From contig CACHQX010000001.1 of assembly GCA_902582235.1 (NCBI GenBank), forward strand, positions 16,768 to 80,767: a DNA stretch of 64,000 bases. The letters are read 5' to 3'. The notes under the pieces were generated by a model. The model had not been told where the DNA came from. It saw only the letters and a program-made list of their open reading frames with translations, and searched no databases. Shown piece by piece: positions 58,598 to 64,000 of the stretch; position 1 is the stretch's first letter; every line of letters begins with the position of its first letter. Made by a program: the position numbers and the translations under genes. The DNA comes from an uncultured Pelagibacteraceae bacterium (GTDB lineage: Bacteria > Pseudomonadota > Alphaproteobacteria > Pelagibacterales > Pelagibacteraceae).

Positions 58598-60763
58598 TTA
58601 AAATTTACTGGATAGAGATAAATTGGCACTATTATTTTCTTGGTTTGAAAAATCATTTTCTAAATTAAACTCCATATTAAAAAGATCTAGCGCTTTAGAA
58701 ATCCTAAAGTTTGAAGACATATCGTTATCAAGATCTAATACAAGCTCTGTTTCTTTTTTATATAAAAAGCCTGCTGATAATGTAAATTTATTAATAAAAC
58801 CATGGCCCTTAATCTGTTGTCTTTCGTAATCAGTACTAATCGTTAATCCTTGTTCATGCTTTAAATCTAAACCAAGTCCTGCTGTGTATATATCTCTATT
58901 TTTGTTATCAGCTTGATATTCAAAACTTTCGCTATCTGATACATAACTTGTTACCACTTTAGAGTTTGAGGCAAACTCTTTACCATATTCAAGATTAACT
59001 CTAGATTTTACATTTGAGTTTTCTAAATTAATATCTCTATCAATTAGTACACCTAAAGAAGCCATTAAAGATTTAATATCTTGATCATTATAGCTAATAG
59101 CATTAGTGCCACTTTCGGTATAGCTATCAAGCGCTGTATAACTTCCGTCAATACTACCTATTGAACTAACAGTTAAGTCACTACCTTCATACTCTCTACC
59201 AATATCAAGTGAACCAAAAACTTGCTTACCATCACGGTCACTGGTATGAGTGTTGGTGTTTCCTTCGTCTTTCCTTACGATATCGCTATCTAAATAACTA
59301 ACTCCAAAAACATGTTTTAAAAAATTCTTGTCTTCTAAACTATTAATCCCATAAACAGAAAAACTTAAAGCATTGGTGTCAACTGCAGAACCAAAGGTTC
59401 CAATATCAACATCAGTGTTACCCACTCTTACAGCTACTCCTAATATTTGGTCTTCATCCATTTTTCTATCGGCACCTACAGTTATACCAAATCCATCTAT
59501 ATCTTGTGCAGAGCTTAAGGAAGTCTCACCAATTTTTCCAAAACTAATACTACCTTCAGTCCATGCTTCCCAGTCATTAGGTAAAATTTGATCTAACTTT
59601 TGAATTGGATTGAATTTAGCTTGAGTAGAACTTGCAACATTATTCGATACTTTCTTAAATAATTCATTTTGAAAGAGCAACTCTATTCTTTGAGCGCTCG
59701 TGTTTTGATATTTATTTGCTCTTAATATATCTAGTCTTTTAAAAGTAGCCACTCTTGTATCTTCAGCAAACTTTTTAGCAGTATTAATTTGTGCATCATT
59801 TATACCTCTTACATCTTTAATTTTTGGTGGCTCTTCACATTTTCCTGAACTAGTAACTTTAAAAGCACAGCTTAAGGTATATTCATTTATATCATCTCCA
59901 TCATTACTTACCACAAACATTTTGGTACCAGTAATATTAAAAGCTATACCTTGAGGATTGGTAGCTTGACTACTAATATCAAAACTACCTACATGAGTTA
60001 CAGTTGATGTTAAATCAAAGCCTACTGATAATGTATATGAATTTATCTCATTACCATTATCACCTACCACAAACATCTTGGTTCCATCATTATTAAAAGT
60101 AAGACCCCTAGGAACACCATCTTGATCGGTAATATCAAAACCTGTTCCATCTCCATTTATGTCATTGAAAGTTGCAGTTGTTAAATCAAAACCTGTTGAT
60201 AATGTATATACATATATCTCATTATCAGTATTACCTATGTAATACATTATGGTTCCATCATTATTAAAAGCAATACCTCTGGTTTTATCATCTTGAGCAC
60301 TAACGTCAAAACCTGTTCCGTCTCCATTTATGTCATTGAAAGTTGCAGTTGTTAAATCAAAACCTGTTGATAGTGTATATTAATTTATATCATAAGCAGT
60401 ATTACCTATCACAAACATCTTGGTTCCATCATTATTAAAATAAATATATATAGGCTTATCATCTTGAGCACTAACGTCAAAACCTGATCCCTCTCCATTT
60501 ATGTCATTGAAAGTTGCGGTTGATAAATCAAAAGCTGTTGATAATGTATATTCATTTATATCATTATCAGTATCACCTACCACAAACATCTTGGTTCCAT
60601 CATTGTTAAAAGCAATACCTCTAGGCGTAGTATCTTGAGCACTGACGTCAAAACCTGTTCCATCTCCATTTATGTCATTGAAAGTTGCCTCTGCTTGAAC
60701 CTTACTAACAAAAGTTAAATTAAAGATTAGAAATAATATAAATATTCTTTTCAAGACGTTCAT
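58598..60763 (-). pseudogene. autotransporter-type protein: signal peptide, tandem beta-propeller-like repeats, C-terminal beta-barrel; split by one in-frame TAA
   Basis: ORFs 60763..60380 and 60247..58598 are in the same frame; the 44 intervening codons still encode repeat; stop TAA at 60380-60382 replaces GAA of the repeat (DINEYTLS -> DIN*YTLS). Confidence 0.85.
60100..60740 (-). repeat. tandem 171-bp (57-aa) repeats within the autotransporter gene
   Basis: anchor GTCATTGAAAGTTGC occurs at 60161, 60332, 60503 and 60674 (exact 171-bp steps); protein unit ATFNDINGDGTGFDVSAQDxxxRGIAFNNDGTKMFVVGDTDNDINEYTLSTxFDLxT. Confidence 0.95.
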
Positions 60764-60838
60764 AGCTAAAAAAAGAAACTAATAACAAAGGTAAACTTTA
60801 AGAGAAAGCTTAAATAATGCCTGATTTATTTAAAAAAT

Positions 60839-61282
60839 TTAGTGGCAAGCAATATTAAATTTTTTTAATCTCCAATAATTATAAGGCCAAGGTGTTACAA
60901 AACCTACTATCAACATTAATGGAACAACCCACCAAGTTAATATTGCTCCGCCTGTTAAAAGATAATCTGTTAGATTCATTGCAACTTCCATACTAATCAT
61001 AGATATAAAACTCATCCCTATTGCAGTATTGAATGCTTTTTTAAAATCAAAATTTTGTCTCATGAGTATAACCGTTTCCAAAATTATACTTGTAATTAAT
61101 CCATTGATTATTGCTAAAGTCATTATACCAAGAACTGGAAATGGAATTTTACTTAATTGAAAAAATAAAATTGTTCCAAAATCACCAATAGAGCATCCAA
61201 GTAAACACCAAGCTGTGTTTTTTGCACTTCTTTTCCACGTGTGTTTGCAAGACCAATTAAAGGTTAAACTCTCTGAGCTCAT
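60839..61282 (-). CDS. DUF4396-like membrane protein
   Basis: 147 aa; WCLLGCSIGDFGTI, LETVILM, AFNTAIGMSFISMISMEVAMNLTDY. Confidence 0.72.
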   Translation of the reverse strand: MSSESLTFNWSCKHTWKRSAKNTAWCLLGCSIGDFGTILFFQLSKIPFPVLGIMTLAIINGLITSIILETVILMRQNFDFKKAFNTAIGMSFISMISMEVAMNLTDYLLTGGAILTWWVVPLMLIVGFVTPWPYNYWRLKKFNIACH

Positions 61283-61303
61283 TTAAGTAAATTTTTTATA
61301 GAG

Positions 61304-61813
61304 TTATTCTAACTCTACTTTAGCTACCATACCAATTTGATAATGGCCAGGAACATTACATGCAATCTCAATATTCATAGCATTTTCAAACTTCCAAACT
61401 AAATCACCTTTTTCATTTGGAGCTAAAAGAACACTATTACTGTGTGAGTGTCCCATTGCCTTATCCATTTTTGCCATTTTTTTCATTTTTTCTTTATCAA
61501 TCGAGTCTGCTAATAAAATTTCATTTTCAACCATTCTCTCCATCTCTGGCTGATGTTTTTTATGCATCATTGCATTTGCTATATTAAATTCGTGAACAAG
61601 GTTACCTGCATTAACTACTTCAAATTTAATTGTCTCACCCTTTTTAATATTAAATGATTTTGGTTCATAATAATTATCATACATCTTTACTTTAATTGTT
61701 CTATCTACTTCACTAAGTTTTCCTTTTGAACCTATCATCATATTTTTATCTGCAAATGAAGCTGATGTAAAAATAAAAAATATAGTCAATATATATAAAT
61801 AAATTTTATTCAT
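61304..61813 (-). CDS. periplasmic cupredoxin-domain copper protein with Met/His-rich insert
   Basis: 169 aa; signal peptide, VVNAGNLVHEFNIANAMMHKKHQPEMERM, CNVPGHYQIGMVAKVE (Cys-His-Met type-1 Cu motif). Confidence 0.88.
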   Translation of the reverse strand: MNKIYLYILTIFFIFTSASFADKNMMIGSKGKLSEVDRTIKVKMYDNYYEPKSFNIKKGETIKFEVVNAGNLVHEFNIANAMMHKKHQPEMERMVENEILLADSIDKEKMKKMAKMDKAMGHSHSNSVLLAPNEKGDLVWKFENAMNIEIACNVPGHYQIGMVAKVELE

Positions 61814-62489
61814 AATTTCCTTTTAAATTTTCTTTTGTTGTGATTTCTTTTTTAGATGTATTAACTTTTTCTTTTGTTTTTCTGTCGTCTATTACATCGG
61901 CAAAACTATGATTTACATCTCGATGTCCTGCCTCATCATCTCTAATAACTTTTACAACATCTTTTAGCGTTGCATGTAATGGTAAATTCCAATAATTAAT
62001 TGCAACTTCAGGAGCAGGTTGATCTTTAATTTTGCCAGTTTCTAATTCATGTAAGTATTCTGTGTAACTTCTAACAGCTTCTTCCTCAAAATAACCAACA
62101 ATTCTATGTGCGGTTCTTTGAGAAATTAAATAAATAATTGCATAAGTAATTATGAAAATAAATTGAGCAATCATAATAACTATTCTTTCAATAAAAGTTG
62201 GTTTCGCAATATGAATGAATGTCATTAAGTGCATTCTTTCATTTTCAGCTTCATCTAGAAGGATTTTGATCCATCCTTTGTCATCCTCCATCTTTCTAAG
62301 AGATTTTAAATGGATTAACATTCCGGCAACCATACCTGGAACTGCGGCTACAGTTTCTAATACTACAGCTCTATGACCGTACCTTTTTTTGAAAAAAGTA
62401 TCTGCGATGAACCTTAAAAATTTTGTGAAAGATAAAGCTACCTTATCACTAAAATTACTTGGTCTGTAATGACTTTCTAAGTTACTCAT
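61806..62489 (-). CDS. aox: alternative oxidase (AOX), diiron ubiquinol oxidase
   Basis: 227 aa; LETVAAVPGMVAGMLIHLKSLR, DEAENERMHLMTFI, FEEEAVRSYTEYL, RDDEAGHRDVNH - all four diiron motifs. Confidence 0.95.
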   Translation of the reverse strand: MSNLESHYRPSNFSDKVALSFTKFLRFIADTFFKKRYGHRAVVLETVAAVPGMVAGMLIHLKSLRKMEDDKGWIKILLDEAENERMHLMTFIHIAKPTFIERIVIMIAQFIFIITYAIIYLISQRTAHRIVGYFEEEAVRSYTEYLHELETGKIKDQPAPEVAINYWNLPLHATLKDVVKVIRDDEAGHRDVNHSFADVIDDRKTKEKVNTSKKEITTKENLKGNYE

Positions 62490-62549
62490 AGGGACTATTT
62501 AATCATTATTTAAAAAAAACCAATGGGGCTAAATTGCATTCAAAAAACG

Positions 62550-63203
62550 TTATTTTTTCTTGTTTATTACTAGAGACAATTTTCGAGGAAAACTGCCCTC
62601 ATCAAAATTTTCAATACTTATATTTATAAATCCATCTAAAAGATTCTTAATTTTGTTTTCTGAAAAATAATGAACAATAAAACCATTCATTTCATACATA
62701 TCCTCTCCTCTATGCGTTCCCTTCTTAAAATCACCATCCGTATGATTTCTTACAGTGTAAATATTAAAACCGTCTTTTTTTAAAACTCTTAAGATTTCTT
62801 TATTTAAATCTTTTAAATCTTGATTTGTAAGAGCCATACAAAATAACATATGTGAGTAACATGCTTGAAAATTTTCATTATCAAAATTAAATTTTTTCCT
62901 GATATCGTAATTCTCAACTTTTACTAAAGCGTCTAAATTGTTTTCTTTAGATCTTTTTTTTATAATATTTGTTGCAGACAAACTGTAATCGATTGCGTGA
63001 ACATGAATATTATTTTGTGCAAAATATATTGTGTCTCTTCCAAGACCTGCGCCAAGTTCAATAATATTTGTAATGTTATTTTTTTTAAAGGTTTCGAGGG
63101 CTTTCTTTGCTGAGAAGCTTGGTTCAAAACCGAACATCTCAGGCTTATTTGAGAAATTATTTTCCCAATGCTGAGATTGCTGGTTTAAAAGTTTTTTGTC
63201 CAA
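62550..63203 (-). CDS. class I SAM-dependent methyltransferase
   Basis: 217 aa; IIELGAGLGRDTIYFAQNNIHVHAIDYS. Confidence 0.82.
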   Translation of the reverse strand: MDKKLLNQQSQHWENNFSNKPEMFGFEPSFSAKKALETFKKNNITNIIELGAGLGRDTIYFAQNNIHVHAIDYSLSATNIIKKRSKENNLDALVKVENYDIRKKFNFDNENFQACYSHMLFCMALTNQDLKDLNKEILRVLKKDGFNIYTVRNHTDGDFKKGTHRGEDMYEMNGFIVHYFSENKIKNLLDGFINISIENFDEGSFPRKLSLVINKKK

Positions 63204-63204
63204 T

Positions 63205-63867
63205 CTACTTAGATGGATCTGGAACTTTTCTTAAATAAGGTTTAATTGCATTCCAACCTTTAGGAAACAATTTTTTAGCTTCATCATCCTTTACAGCAGG
63301 TACAATGATTACTTCCTCACCTTTTTTCCAATCTGCTGGAGTAGCCACTTTATGTTTTGCAGTCAGCTGCATAGAATCTATTGATCTCAATAGTTCCAAA
63401 AAATTTCTTCCAGTTGCCATTGGGTAAGTTAAAAACAAACCAATTCTTTTATCAGGTCTTATAATGAAAACTGTTCTAACTGTTTGATTGTCTACTGCAG
63501 TTCTCCCCATTGAAGTTGTTCCCGCATCACCTTCTAACATATTATAAAGTTTTGCAATTTTAAGATCCTCATCAGCTATAATTGGATAGTCTGGTTTTTT
63601 TCCAGTTACATCTTTTATATCCTCTAACCACTTTACGTGATCTGAAACCGGATCAACACTTAAACCAATAACTTTTACATTTCTTTTTTCAAATTCAGGT
63701 TTTAATTTTGCAAGAGAACCTAATTCTGTTGTGCAAACAGGTGTAAAGTCTTTTGGGTGTGAAAATAAGACACCCCAACTATCACCTAGCCATTCATGAA
63801 ATGAAATATCGCCAATTGTTGTTTTAGCTTTAAAGTCAGGCGCTAAACTATTTATTTTTAGAGTCAT
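63205..63867 (-). CDS. 1-Cys-type peroxiredoxin (Prx6 family)
   Basis: 220 aa; LFSHPKDFTPVCTTELG, GRTAVDNQTVRTVFIIRPDKRIGLFLTYPMATGRNFLE. Confidence 0.93.
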   Translation of the reverse strand: MTLKINSLAPDFKAKTTIGDISFHEWLGDSWGVLFSHPKDFTPVCTTELGSLAKLKPEFEKRNVKVIGLSVDPVSDHVKWLEDIKDVTGKKPDYPIIADEDLKIAKLYNMLEGDAGTTSMGRTAVDNQTVRTVFIIRPDKRIGLFLTYPMATGRNFLELLRSIDSMQLTAKHKVATPADWKKGEEVIIVPAVKDDEAKKLFPKGWNAIKPYLRKVPDPSK

Positions 63868-64000
63868 TTACATCTCCTTTTTAAAAACAAATTATATGCA
63901 AGATTGATTTGCTATGCAATTTTTTATAAGATGATAATTAATATGATTTTTAAACAACTATTCGATAATAAGTCTTCAACCTATACGTACATACTGTCAA

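Noticed and set aside
60247-60379. Treating 60247..58598 and 60763..60380 as two independent genes
   Set aside because: Both are in the same frame, the gap encodes the same repeat, and only the upstream part has a signal peptide; one interrupted gene is simpler.
1-64000. CRISPR array or restriction/defence system
   Set aside because: The only regular repeats are the 171-bp coding repeats at ~60.1-60.7 kb; no cas, RM or toxin-antitoxin-like proteins among the ORFs.

Overview
AT-rich, very compact alphaproteobacterial chromosome segment. Gene content (AdoMetDC-spermidine synthase fusion, TRAP and Tau-type transporters, dimethylglycine dehydrogenase, tandem TauE/SafE, methylcitrate cycle) suggests SAR11/Pelagibacterales; this is inferred, no search was run. 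About 55 protein genes and one tRNA-Met(CAU) are supportable; no rRNA, CRISPR array, transposase or phage module was recognised. Main blocks: glmS plus a stand-alone GlmU acetyltransferase domain; prpDBC; nrdAB with two NrdR-like boxes exactly 31 bp apart; tandem TauE/SafE and a TRAP operon with an intercistronic hairpin; a polyamine/MTA-salvage block (SpeD-SpeE fusion, class II aldolase, MtnA, MtnP, Apt) that looks like an MTA 'DHAP shunt'; a surface-sugar island (33-42 kb) whose seven sugar-nucleotide genes match the full logic of a dTDP-mycarose-like 2,6-dideoxy-3-C-methyl hexose pathway; an 11-kb block (47-58.6 kb) with taurine transport, Tpa-like aminotransferase, alanine dehydrogenase, ComC-like dehydrogenase, Pta and an HpsN-like HisD homologue, suggesting a C2/C3 sulfonate hub lacking Xsc; a 171-bp-repeat autotransporter interrupted by one in-frame stop; and an alternative oxidase (AOX) next to a cupredoxin and a DUF4396-like membrane protein.
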